A stretch of DNA of 64,000 bases, from assembly GCF_007004545.3 (NCBI RefSeq), contig NZ_CP045503.2, positions 1,768,501-1,832,500 of the forward strand, in the 5' to 3' direction. The position numbers and the translations under genes were made by a program. Below are positions 45,777 to 53,752 of this stretch, piece by piece. This DNA comes from Shewanella eurypsychrophilus. GTDB lineage: Bacteria > Pseudomonadota > Gammaproteobacteria > Enterobacterales > Shewanellaceae. Numbering within the stretch: the first letter of the stretch is position 1; each line of letters starts with the position of its first letter. The notes below the pieces were generated by a model, which saw nothing but the letters and a program-made list of their open reading frames with translations, made no database searches and was not told where the DNA came from.

Positions 45777-45886
45777 GGTGGACCCGTCCTCTTTCTGATG
45801 AGTTTTAGCAACTACATCGTGGCCCATTGCGAGGCCGATTAAAAGTGGATGGGTCCATTCCATTATCCATGTAGGTCAGATGGGAA

Positions 45887-45972
45887 TAAATCTTCGTTAT
45901 GTCTGCCAATAAATGTTCCCTTCATTTATTGGCATTTCCACCATCAAAGTTTGCTAGCCTTCGAATGAAGAC
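45887..45972. repeat. Repeat block also present left of the IS
   Basis: The segments ataaatcttcgttatgtctg and ttattggcatttcc.ccatc through ctagccttcgaatgaag are repeated in direct orientation at 43857-43876 and 43947-43992. In the left copy they are separated by about 45 bp of extra sequence. This shows older rearrangement in the region. Confidence 0.8.
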
Positions 45973-46069
45973 TGGTTACATTTTCTGTTTTAGCCTCTGC
46001 TGATTTTGTATTGGGTAGTTTGTTCGAAGGTCGTGCCTTCATTGTCATTTATAGCCTGCGGCTCGCTAA

Positions 46070-46160
46070 TGTGCTGCTACTTCTACGAGACGACGCGAGT
46101 ACGGTCCCTGTAGTCTCTGCGGCAGCGTCCATGCTGCCGAAGCTCGTAGCCGCATCAACA
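46070..46160 (-). repeat. Foldback element copy 2
   Basis: Read on the minus strand: outer arm tgttgat, gcgg, stem 2 ctacgag, cttc, stem 3 ggcagc, loop atggac, stem 3' gctgcc, the conserved ACAGGGACCGTACTCGC strand, stem 2' ctcgtag, aagt, outer arm. Stems 2 and 3 differ in sequence from copies 3 and 4 but keep full pairing. Confidence 0.8.
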
Positions 46161-46742
46161 CTCGATTATTTGTCTCTTCGATTTGAGTTTTGATGGTAAG
46201 CATGAACTTTAATTGGTAACACACTTTACCCAAAAATCAGTTTGGCACTTCAAAGCTAAGTAGATTGAGAAAACACTTGGATCTAGAAAACTGAATGTGG
46301 CAGATTTTCTATAACCTAAAAGGTTATGCCTGTCCTACCTCTTCAATGGGCATTTTGTGTTTGAAATATAGTTAACCATTCAAGAGGACAAATTTATTTC
46401 ATATTCTTAGTTGTATGAGGTTGCCATATCTGACGTCTATACTTTCACAAATACCTATAATCTTTTTCAAAGCTTAAGTTCTAAGTCGTATCTGCCCCAA
46501 AGTTGCTTAGAATAAAAAATGGATTTATAACCTGCTGATGGCGTTTTACTATACCAAAAGTTATATGTACAGCTCTATTTTTCTAAGTAGATGAGTCACT
46601 TTCCAACAAAGTAAAAGATATCGACTTTTGTCCATACAATCCCTTTGTAAATACTTAGTACATGAATTAAAAGTATTTAAACTATTGTCATATTAAAATG
46701 GTGGAATAATAGGAAATGGCCTCTGGCCGTATGGAATAAATC

Positions 46743-46832
46743 ATGGTGGGTTTATATGAGGTAATTAAATTATTAGTCGGGGTTGTGAAGCCTGATATTG
46801 CATGGCCTGAAATTCCAGAGGGGTATTTTTAA
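46743..46832 (+). CDS. Possible 29-residue small protein
   Basis: A short frame (MVGLYEVIKLLVGVVKPD and on to IPEGYF) begins at an ATG with a weak GGA upstream. It ends two bases before a perfect terminator hairpin. The product has a hydrophobic first half and a Pro/Glu-rich tail. I recognise no family. The tight link of stop codon and terminator is the main support; it could also be the tail of a lost gene. Confidence 0.35.
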   Translation: MVGLYEVIKLLVGVVKPDIAWPEIPEGYF

Positions 46833-46834
46833 TA

Positions 46835-46872
46835 AACATTCAGATGAAATTGATAGCTTTCATCTGAATGTT
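46835..46872 (+). terminator. Perfect 15-bp hairpin after the small ORF
   Basis: aacattcagatgaaa pairs perfectly with its complement across an eight-base loop. The T content after it is modest (ttgttcgg), so it may be a weak terminator or another structure. Confidence 0.55.
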
Positions 46873-46991
46873 GTTCGGAAAGTAGAGCAATAATTACAAT
46901 TAGAAATTGATCTATCGATTGACTCTATTTTAGCAAGGGAAATATTTCCTTAGCTTTAACTTGTTACGTTTTTATCCATGTTTAATTACTT

Positions 46992-47824
46992 TTAATTCTG
47001 TAGCTGACAAGATAAACCGCCACTTTTGTTAATTGTGCATTGGACTCTTCCACTGCCAATACTGGATGAGCTGTAGCGGTCAACAGACACCCCCATGCTG
47101 CTTAATGCTCGAACAAAGGATTCTAAATTATTATCATTCCCATTGAATATATAATTCGTAGCGTAAGAAGAATGATTAAATAATGGCACTTGGTTATTAT
47201 CCGAATCCTGAACAACCGATAATGTTAAGAAAAATTCCCCTTTACTATCAATACCTGAAATGTTCAGGATTGCAATTATCTGCAAATCGAAATTCAACAT
47301 AAAATTTCACATTTATAACTTTAACTGCAATAGCTAGAGCCGCTGCAGTATAGTGACCTATACGTTGATTAATGGTTTGGTTATCAGCAAACCAATCCTC
47401 AAGTTTCTGTTGTTCAGGTAGATTACCAATTAAATCGGTACCTCTTCCTATTAAACTTTCAGGAACGTCAAACCCTGTATCAAGATAATCTCTGGTGTTT
47501 TGTTGAGAGCTAAATAAAGTATCACGCTTTTGCATCTCTGTTGAAGACATAGATTTTTCTTTCACCAGTAAAACATCCGGTGATCCCGGCTCGAAGCTTG
47601 GCATAAATACTAGAGTGTACTTTTTCATTAATTTATCTTTACTATTAAATAAGTACAAAGTATCTGAAGTACCTGTCATATGCTGCGTTGCTGTACTTCT
47701 TGCGACAGCAGTATAATCTGATTGACTGATGCAGCTATCACATTGTTGAAGTATCGCTGCTTTTGTATCTAAACTGAAAATACATAAGACTAAAATAAAA
47801 AAACAATAAGGTTCTAAATAACAT
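46992..47824 (-). pseudogene. Broken gene for a secreted protein (two frameshifts)
   Basis: An ATG at 47824 with a good ribosome binding site (AAGGATG, five-base gap) opens MLFRTLLFF. It then runs into a seven-T tract (A7 on the plus strand at 47797-47803). A one-base shift there continues as ILVLCIFSLDTKAA, completing a signal peptide, and then the long frame with CDSCISQ, LVFMPSFEPGSPDV and ADNQTINQRIGHYTAAALAIAV. Near 47250-47305 a second shift leads into a frame with IIAILNISGIDSKGEFFLTLSVV to the end. The whole would be about 275 residues. I recognise no family. The first shift in a homopolymer could be phase variation or a sequence error rather than decay. Confidence 0.6.
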
Positions 47825-47929
47825 GATTCATCCTTGAAAAGTTATATAACTATTGAAGGATGACACTGCGCTTTAGCTCATATAGCAGTGTCACTATTGT
47901 TAACATGTTTAATTTTCTACAATGAAAAA

Positions 47930-48151
47930 TTAAACAGCGATTTTGTTCTGTTTAGAATAATGACGGAAACAGTAATACCATCCAAGAGGGGGCAGTATGA
48001 AGTTTAATATTGTTGAATATAAACCAACAAGAGGAAGACTCTTTGACCTTGATTTTATTGCAAAATGCAAAGTGAGGAATATCACTGATAAATTTAGAAT
48101 GAAAAAAATCTGACCAAAAGTAGTCGCGTTGAAATCCATATTGCTCTCCAT
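47930..48151 (-). CDS. Small membrane protein, unknown function
   Basis: The 73-residue product has two hydrophobic segments (about residues 12-33 and 40-60) with a basic loop KSRSKSL between and a C-terminus RHYSKQNKIAV. AAGGATG a few bases upstream of the ATG is a good ribosome binding site, much like that of the broken gene next to it. I recognise no family. It may be co-transcribed with the downstream broken gene, about 100 bp away on the same strand. Confidence 0.55.
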   Translation of the reverse strand: MESNMDFNATTFGQIFFILNLSVIFLTLHFAIKSRSKSLPLVGLYSTILNFILPPLGWYYCFRHYSKQNKIAV

Positions 48152-48302
48152 TGCATCCTTGCATTATAAGTACATCCGTTAAATAAAGTCTGTATTGTAA
48201 TTATACAATTTAGACTTTATGGAATATAAAAGCCCAAGTTAATTTTGTCAAGGGCAATTAATTATCTAAAAATAACTACTAAGACATATATGGACGCTCC
48301 CA

Positions 48303-48880
48303 CTATGTCAAGACATGGCTCTCCTGGCCAAGAGCTAAAGTCCATTGAGCAGATCTCTTTTGACTCAAACAGATAAAGCACTGCGCAATCGCATCCGCTG
48401 TACTCCGGTTAGGTCGAAAGCCATAACTGTTTGGATCGGATGTGTTTCAGAGATAGGTTCCAGTGCGAGAAGGTATAGCGCTTGTTGCGCTCTATCTACC
48501 ATGCAAGGGATCCCTAACGGTCTGAGCTTACCGTTTTTCTTGGGGATATAGATACGTCTGAGTGGTTGAGCTAGATAGCCTTTTCGACTCAGTTGTGTAA
48601 CCGCAATCATACGACGCGCATCCGTGTTCCAGATGACGCCGTCTATTCCAGGCGTTTTACTGCCTTTGTTTTGTGATACTCGTTTAACAGCAAGAAGTTT
48701 TGCTGAATGCGAGTGAGTCAGTGTCCATTGCAAGGCTTTCACCTTACCTTGTCTACCTTCTCTGGTTGCTTTTGCAATGCGCATTTGAAGCTTTAATACA
48801 TGCTTATCGATAGCTTTCCAATTATTGGATTGCCATTGAGCGCTGTTAGAAGAGGCACTCACTTCAATTGATGTGATCAT
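48303..48880 (-). pseudogene. Truncated, frameshifted group II intron reverse transcriptase
   Basis: The first 150 or so residues match the N-terminus of group II intron-encoded proteins: WKAIDKHVLKLQMRIAKA, AVKRVSQNKGSKTPGIDG, then RRIYIPKKNGKLRPLGIP and DRAQQALYLLALEPISE. Near 48440 a one-base deletion shifts the frame. The correct sequence continues in the next frame as SDPNSYGFRPNRSTADAIAQCF, through SQKRSAQW, then breaks off to unrelated sequence and a stop. The YADD active site, maturase and endonuclease domains are absent, so it cannot be functional. Confidence 0.9.
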
Positions 48881-49453
48881 TTGCGTTTCTCCTTAAATAA
48901 AGTTCTTCAAATCATCTTGCAACGGGAGACCAGCTGGAAGTGGGCTCACTTTCGTGATCAGACATGTGTCTGTATCTGCATCATTACAACACAGCCTTAG
49001 CTTTCTCCAGCCTCCTATACCTGCACCGCTATCGGCTAAATCAGCTTTCCCAGAGGGAGCGATACAGGCTTACCGAGTTCCGTATGTTACGCATGTCAGG
49101 TTAGATGCCCGCTATAGTGCGAAGAGCTATATTGATCACGAAAGAATATTGGACAACTTCTTTCCCACTCTCATTGCCATTTTGGCCACAGCGTATAAAC
49201 CACTTCCGCTGTTTCTCACATAACGCACCTTATACGGATTCACTTATGTTCATCATACTGACTCCCTAGCACTCACCCGATTTGTGGTTATCAGGAGGAA
49301 CGTCCTCTCACGATTTTGTTCCCGCTCAGTTATGGTACTGAACTTCGTTACATTGTCAGACTCGCTACTTTATTCAAAGTCCTAGGGTCATCTGGTGATA
49401 CAGATGGTAAACTCAAAGCGGTGAACAGCGCTTCATACGACTTCTCGTCGCAC
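48303..49453 (-). mobile_element. Group II intron remnant (5' part)
   Basis: On the minus strand the intron would start at 49453 with GTGCGAC, matching the group II 5' consensus GUGYG. About 570 bp of structured, non-coding ribozyme sequence (domains I to early IV) follow, then the truncated reverse transcriptase. Domains V and VI and the 3' splice site are missing. The region around 48895-49450 therefore holds no independent gene even though short open frames exist there. Confidence 0.8.
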
Positions 49454-49508
49454 GTCCAGAAACGTGTTATTAGCCAGTAAAACTAAAATCGAAGAAATAT
49501 ATACTCAG

Positions 49509-49650
49509 GTGTGAACGCGGCTGTGACCTTCCGTGACATGGCCAAAAATGTTCCCTACATTTTCCGGCATTCCCTATATCCATATAGGTCAGATGTCACG
49601 GCAGAGCCCACAGGGACCGTGCTTGCGGCGTGTCACAGAAGTGTTTGCAC
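49509..49650 (+). repeat. Foldback element copy 3
   Basis: Outer arms gtgtgaac/gtttgcac, gcgg, stem 2 ctgtgac/gtcacag, cttcc, stem 3 gtgac/gtcac, and the conserved strand ACAGGGACCGTGCTTGCGGCG before stem 2'. The apical loop carries a 57-bp insert (atggccaaaaatgttccc...) also present in copy 1, where the IS sits. Confidence 0.85.
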
Positions 49651-49858
49651 TTAAGGTCGCTCTTAGGCATCCATGCCTTCACGACATTCGTATATCCCTA
49701 TACAGCACCCACGGCAGGTGATAAACACCAATGAAGCTTTGGTACCTAGCTCAACAAACCAAGTACTAAAACCTGCTAAATGAAGCTAACAATAAAAGAT
49801 ATTTCAGGAACTTGTTTAGCTGACACATTAGTTTCAATCGGAGAAATGAATAACCGGA

Positions 49859-49947
49859 TGTAGATGCGGCAGTGGGCTTCCAAAACATGGATGTTTTGGT
49901 AGAGCTTACAGGGACTGTACTTGCAGCGACCCACTGAAGTATCTACA
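49859..49947 (+). repeat. Foldback element copy 4
   Basis: Outer arms tgtagat/atctaca, gcgg, stem 2 cagtggg/cccactg, cttcc, stem 3 aaaacat/atgtttt with loop gg, and the conserved strand ACAGGGACTGTACTTGCAGCG. All three stems are perfect. It is the shortest complete copy and the best model for the family. Confidence 0.88.
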
Positions 49948-50198
49948 TGTGAGCCTGCTGCAAGCAATAGATAACAATGAAGTCATGATTACCAGATAAT
50001 AACCAAATACCAAATCAGCCCAATGAACCCACAATAGATATTTCAGAAACTTGTTATCCGACAAGTAAACCATTTGAGACGGGGGCTAACTCTTTATCTG
50101 GATAGTGCGAGTTGATGCTTGAGGTAGGAAAAAGCAAGAGCATAGACAAGTACCAATGGGTACAATGAGTTCATGCCCTTGTTGTGGGTTAGTCGATA

Positions 50199-50408
50199 TT
50201 AGTCTACAGCAACCATCACGTTACTCGCTTTGATGATGGCGTAGGCATTGCCGCCGACAACTAGACCAAGCTCATTACATGATGCTTTGGTGACAACTGA
50301 TGTGATCTCTACACCTGGAGCCAGTTCAATAACAACTTCATTGTTTACTGAGCCTTCCTGAATAGATTTGATTTTTCCGTTTAGTGAATTACGTGCGCTA
50401 ATTTTCAT
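50199..50408 (-). CDS. Molybdenum-binding Mop/TOBE-domain protein
   Basis: The 69-residue protein is a single TOBE (molbindin) domain of the kind that binds molybdate or tungstate as a hexamer in the cytoplasm. The typical start MKISARNSLNGKI, the EVVIELAPGVEITSVVT strand and the VGGNAYAIIKASNVMVAVD ending are present. AAGAGAAA precedes the ATG. It stands alone at the edge of the repeat-rich region, away from any mod transport gene. It would serve molybdenum storage or homeostasis for molybdoenzymes. Confidence 0.88.
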   Translation of the reverse strand: MKISARNSLNGKIKSIQEGSVNNEVVIELAPGVEITSVVTKASCNELGLVVGGNAYAIIKASNVMVAVD

Positions 50409-50505
50409 GATTTTCTCTTTAAATAAGTAATGCCAATCTGTGGAAGTGATTGGAATAAAGAAGAAGTGTAGTTGAACAGCGAACTGTTAGGGAAAATAAA
50501 TAAAA

Positions 50506-50538
50506 AAATGTGCATCACTTTTGAAGTGATGCACATTT
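50506..50538 (-). terminator. Intrinsic terminator of fabV
   Basis: A perfect 15-bp stem (aaatgtgcatcactt with its complement) has a three-base loop and is followed on the minus strand by a long T-rich run. Confidence 0.92.
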
Positions 50539-50591
50539 ATTAAATATTCTTATATAACAAGTGGATAAAAATTGTTCATCCTGTATATAGA

Positions 50592-51794
50592 TTAGATCTG
50601 CTCTACATCGAAGCTCACTTCAGGGTTAACTTCTCGTTCATAATCCACAGACTCTATGCCAAAACCGAATAGTTTAAGGAACTCTTCTTTGTACTCACGA
50701 TAATCAGTAAGCTCTGACAAATTTTCAGTGGTTACTGAAGGCCATAGTTCACGACAGTGCTGCTGGATCTCTTCCCGTAGTTCCCAGTCATCGAGACGTA
50801 GGCGGTTAGTATCATCGACCTTCGGCGCTTCACCATCTTCGCGAAAGAGACGTTCAGCAAACATGCGGTTGATCTGCTCCATGCAACCTTCATGCAAGCC
50901 TTCTTGGCGCATTTTCTTAAACACCATAGCGATATACAGCGGCATCACTGGGATTGCGGAACTTGCCTGAGTGACAACACTCTTAAGTACTGCAACGTTT
51001 GCGCTACCGCCAGTTACAGCGAGTTTATCGTCTAGGGCTTTAGCTGCGCGATCTAGGTCCATCTTGGCTTTGCCTAGTGCACCGTGCCAGTAGATAGGCC
51101 AGGTTAGTTCTGTGCCGATATAGCTGTATGCGACAGTTTTGCAACCATCAGCCAGTACGCCAGCGTCGCTAAGAGCTGCTAGCCATAGCTCCCAATCTTC
51201 GCCGCCCATGACAGTCACTGTGTCTTGGATCTCTTGTTCGCTGGCAGGCTCTACGCTGGTTTCGATAATGAGATCTTTATTAGTGTCTACTGCAGTAGCG
51301 CTATATGTCTCGCCAATTGGCTTGAGTGCAGAGCGAATAAGTTCACCTGAATCGGGTAATTTACGCACTGGAGATGCAAGTGAATAGACGACCATATCAA
51401 CTTGGCCTAAATCAGCTTTGATTAAGTCGATCGCTTTTTGCTTGGCTTCATGGCTAAATGCGTCACCATTAAGGCTCTTTGAATACAGGCCTTCAGCTTT
51501 TGCAAATTTATCGAAAGCCGCAGAATTATACCAACCTGCGGTGCCTGGTTTTCTCTCTGTTCCAGGCTTTTCGAAGAATACACCCAGAGTTGCAGCGCCG
51601 CTGCCAAATGCGGCAGCAATACGAGAAGATAGACCATATCCACTTGAAGAACCTATGACTAAAACCTTTTTAGGACCATTTTTTAATGGGCCTCTTGCCT
51701 TAGTGATATTGATTTGTTCGAGTACATTAGCTTCACAACCAATTGGATGAGTAGTGGTACAGATAAAGCCACGTGTTTTAGGTTTGATTATCAT
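50592..51794 (-). CDS. fabV: FabV, trans-2-enoyl-ACP/CoA reductase (NADH)
   Basis: FabV catalyses the last reduction of the fatty-acid elongation cycle and is a triclosan-tolerant alternative to FabI. The 400-residue length is standard. Visible features are the N-terminal [16 protein letters not shown], the NADH-binding [17 protein letters not shown] (about residues 48-64), [26 protein letters not shown], and the catalytic Tyr-x8-Lys in [11 protein letters not shown] (about 235-244). It is monocistronic, with a strong terminator. Confidence 0.96.
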   Translation of the reverse strand: MIIKPKTRGFICTTTHPIGCEANVLEQINITKARGPLKNGPKKVLVIGSSSGYGLSSRIAAAFGSGAATLGVFFEKPGTERKPGTAGWYNSAAFDKFAKAEGLYSKSLNGDAFSHEAKQKAIDLIKADLGQVDMVVYSLASPVRKLPDSGELIRSALKPIGETYSATAVDTNKDLIIETSVEPASEQEIQDTVTVMGGEDWELWLAALSDAGVLADGCKTVAYSYIGTELTWPIYWHGALGKAKMDLDRAAKALDDKLAVTGGSANVAVLKSVVTQASSAIPVMPLYIAMVFKKMRQEGLHEGCMEQINRMFAERLFREDGEAPKVDDTNRLRLDDWELREEIQQHCRELWPSVTTENLSELTDYREYKEEFLKLFGFGIESVDYEREVNPEVSFDVEQI

Positions 51795-51962
51795 GTTTCT
51801 GCTTCTCTTAAAAAAGTATCGATAGGATAATTAATCAAGCGCGAAATGGCACTGATTATTCCTCTATTTTGAACAATTAGCTCAGTGGTTGGAGCAGTTA
51901 AAAGGGATGTCTATGCCCTTGGCGTTAAAAATATATAGATCACTCCAGCAGCCACAAGCAAA

Positions 51963-52748
51963 TCAGCGTTTTTGAGTGAGCAGAGCCTGCTCCTGTATTA
52001 GCCTTTGAGTGTATTCATGTTTAGGTGCATTAAAGAGTTCTTCTGTTGAGGCCTTTTCTATCATTTCACCCTTATGCAGTACCATTACCTTATCACTAAA
52101 ATGGCGTATGATACTGAGATTATGGGAGACGAAAATATAGGAAAGTCCCATCTCTTTTTGAAGCTTCAGCAATAAATTGAGAATTTGAGAACGAACCGAT
52201 AAGTCCAAAGCCGTTAATGCCTCATCGGCAATAATAATTTTCGGATCAAGCATTAAAGCCCTTGCTACAGCTACACGTTGTTTCATGCCTTCGGAGATCA
52301 TATGCGGGTAGAACTCGGCATGTTCAGGTAAGAGCCCAACTTTTTTGAGTCTATCTACGACCTGCTCTCTACGCTCTTTAGCATTGAGTGTAGTATTGAA
52401 TTTGAGCGGCTCATCGAGTAAATCACCTATGGTTAACTTTGGGTTCAAGGAAGTATTAGGATCTTGGAAAATCATCCTAATTAATTTACACCTTTGTTTC
52501 AGGTTCCTTTTTTCCAATGCTTCACCTTCAAAGAAGATCTCACCACTGCTTCGAGTTTCTGCACCGACTAAAATTCTAGCCAAGGTACTTTTCCCAGAAC
52601 CCGCCTCACCGACAATGGCCAAAGTTTCACCTGTGTTGAGCTCAAATGACACAGGCTTCAGTGCTTTGTTATATTGGCGTTTGAAGCCTTTGTAACCGGT
52701 ATAAAAACACTTACTTAGATTGCTAACTTGTAGGAGTGGTGTCTTCAT
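51963..52748 (-). CDS. sapF: SapF, peptide ABC transporter ATP-binding protein
   Basis: This is one of the two ATPases of the SapABCDF importer, which takes up antimicrobial peptides or putrescine and is related to Opp/Dpp systems. The open frame starts further upstream inside sapD, but I use the ATG at 52748 (MKTPLLQVSNLSKCF), giving 261 residues. Walker A GEAGSGKST (about residues 43-51), the Q-loop in IFQDPNTSLNP, a signature degenerate to SEGMKQR, Walker B IIIADEAL and the switch His in VSHNL are visible. It overlaps the sapD end by 26 bp. It is the last gene of the operon. Confidence 0.93.
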   Translation of the reverse strand: MKTPLLQVSNLSKCFYTGYKGFKRQYNKALKPVSFELNTGETLAIVGEAGSGKSTLARILVGAETRSSGEIFFEGEALEKRNLKQRCKLIRMIFQDPNTSLNPKLTIGDLLDEPLKFNTTLNAKERREQVVDRLKKVGLLPEHAEFYPHMISEGMKQRVAVARALMLDPKIIIADEALTALDLSVRSQILNLLLKLQKEMGLSYIFVSHNLSIIRHFSDKVMVLHKGEMIEKASTEELFNAPKHEYTQRLIQEQALLTQKR

Positions 52749-53736
52749 TACATGGCTCTTCATTGTATGGGAAATGACAGGCAAAATAGCGATTTTTCTT
52801 ATGGCATAAATTCGGTCGACGAACGCACTTTTTCTCAGCTTGAGGGCATCTAGGTCCAAGTCGACAGCCTATAGGAAGGTGTTGTAGTGCAGGGGCTGAA
52901 CCGGGAAGGGTTCGCATCAGAGATTTATGAGGCTTCAGGCCTGTATAATCAGGTATATTATCCAGTAAAGCTTTGGTATAGGGGTGATATGGTTGTGCTA
53001 TTATTTCAGCTGTAGGCCCCGACTCCATAATCTGACCACAATACATAACGGACAATTGATCGCACCAGACTGATAGTGTGTCAAGCTCATGACTAATTAG
53101 CAGTATTGATACGCCCTGAAGTTGATTTAATTTTGTGAGTAACCGAAAAATTTGTGCCTGAGTATCTATCTCCATCGAGTTGGTCGGTTCATCGGCAATT
53201 AATAATCTGGGGCTATTGGCAATAGCGATAGCTATCATCACCTTCTGACACTCTCCTTCAGATAATTCCCAGGCATAGCTGGACATGACTTTTTCCGTGT
53301 CTTTGATGCCAACCTTATGCAGCCATTTCTCGGCGGTTTTCTTTTTATCTTTATTTCTACGCCAAAAGGGTATTTTTTTATTATTTGGCATGGCCTCAAT
53401 AAGCTGAGTACCGACGCATATAACCGGATCTAAGCTACTGGACGGGTCTTGAAATATCATGGCAATTTCGCTGCCCATCAGATTTCGTCGTTGCTTTGAA
53501 TTCATCTCCAGCAGATTTTGCCCGTCCCACATCATGCGGTCAGCTTTGATAGTCCAATTATGACCAGGGATCCCAAGAACGGCTTTAGCTAACAAACTAC
53601 GTCCAGAGCCTGACTCACCCACTAAACCATGGATCTCAGCGGGGTTTATCATCAAGCTGACCTTATCGAGAGCCTTAACGCGCCCATGGGGAGTGTCGAG
53701 TTCTATAGTAAGGTTACGAATGTCGAGTAAAGGCAT
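52723..53736 (-). CDS. sapD: SapD, peptide ABC transporter ATP-binding protein
   Basis: This is the second ATPase of the Sap importer. The 337-residue protein has Walker A as GESGSGRSLLA (the usual Lys is Arg, as in several SapD proteins), the Q-loop IFQDPSSSLDP, signature LSEGECQK, Walker B LLIADEPT and switch His ISHEL. The C-terminal oligopeptide-transporter domain has a cysteine set (CRLGPRCPQAEKKC, CHKK, CHFP) that in the family can bind an Fe-S cluster. It begins 16 bp after sapC and overlaps sapF. Confidence 0.93.
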   Translation of the reverse strand: MPLLDIRNLTIELDTPHGRVKALDKVSLMINPAEIHGLVGESGSGRSLLAKAVLGIPGHNWTIKADRMMWDGQNLLEMNSKQRRNLMGSEIAMIFQDPSSSLDPVICVGTQLIEAMPNNKKIPFWRRNKDKKKTAEKWLHKVGIKDTEKVMSSYAWELSEGECQKVMIAIAIANSPRLLIADEPTNSMEIDTQAQIFRLLTKLNQLQGVSILLISHELDTLSVWCDQLSVMYCGQIMESGPTAEIIAQPYHPYTKALLDNIPDYTGLKPHKSLMRTLPGSAPALQHLPIGCRLGPRCPQAEKKCVRRPNLCHKKNRYFACHFPYNEEPCNEDTTPTS

Positions 53737-53752
53737 ATGCTAATATCAAAGT

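Larger units (their letters stand above)
44484..45860 (-). mobile_element. IS110-family element, IS1111 subgroup
   Basis: The ends are set by perfect 11-bp subterminal inverted repeats, TGGACCCATCC at 44491-44501 and its complement at 45847-45857. I place the tips seven bases outside the left and three outside the right repeat, as in the IS1111 subgroup. The flanks, when joined, rebuild the sequence seen uninterrupted at about 49538-49593 (cggcattccc next to tatccat.taggtcagatg), so the empty site is visible in this window. No target duplication is evident, as expected for the family. The element carries one transposase gene and about 280 bp of non-coding DNA 3' of it. The exact tips are uncertain by a few bases. 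Confidence 0.85.
45861..46742. other. Non-coding repeat-rich stretch right of the IS
   Basis: No credible gene is seen. From the left it contains the remaining loop of foldback copy 1, a repeat block shared with 43857-43992, and foldback copy 2 (minus strand). A direct repeat at 46324-46345 matches the sequence after ppiD, and about 350 bp of plain A+T-rich DNA follows. Confidence 0.75.
49461..50090. repeat. Diverged tandem units containing the foldback elements
   Basis: The flank agatatttcaggaacttgtt before copy 4 (about 49797) returns as agatatttcagaaacttgtt at about 50035. A similar flank (aaacgtgtta) precedes copy 3. After each foldback comes gataa...caatgaag and an aac-rich stretch. This indicates duplication of a unit larger than the foldback itself. 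Unit borders are approximate. Confidence 0.55.
49454..50198. other. Repeat-rich non-coding stretch with foldback copies 3 and 4
   Basis: No protein gene is supported. The stretch consists of at least two, probably three (the last truncated), diverged repeat units of about 250-330 bp, each carrying one foldback element with common flanks. Confidence 0.7.

Noticed and set aside
45777..45863. A longer transposase starting MEWTHPLL
   Set aside because: That stretch translates the inverted repeat at the IS end. The family start is at MKITTVGLDIAK.
48954..49223. An 89-codon plus-strand frame in the gene-free part before the reverse transcriptase remnant
   Set aside because: It lies opposite the ribozyme part of the group II intron and has no recognisable domain or start signal.
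44418..49947. Interpreting the foldback elements as integron attC sites
   Set aside because: No integrase gene and no cassette-like ORFs lie between them, and the conserved core and inverse-core attC ends are not present.
51870..51905. A tRNA-like D-arm (agctcagtggttggagca) between fabV and sapF
   Set aside because: No acceptor stem, anticodon arm or T-arm follows, so it is a chance or very old match.
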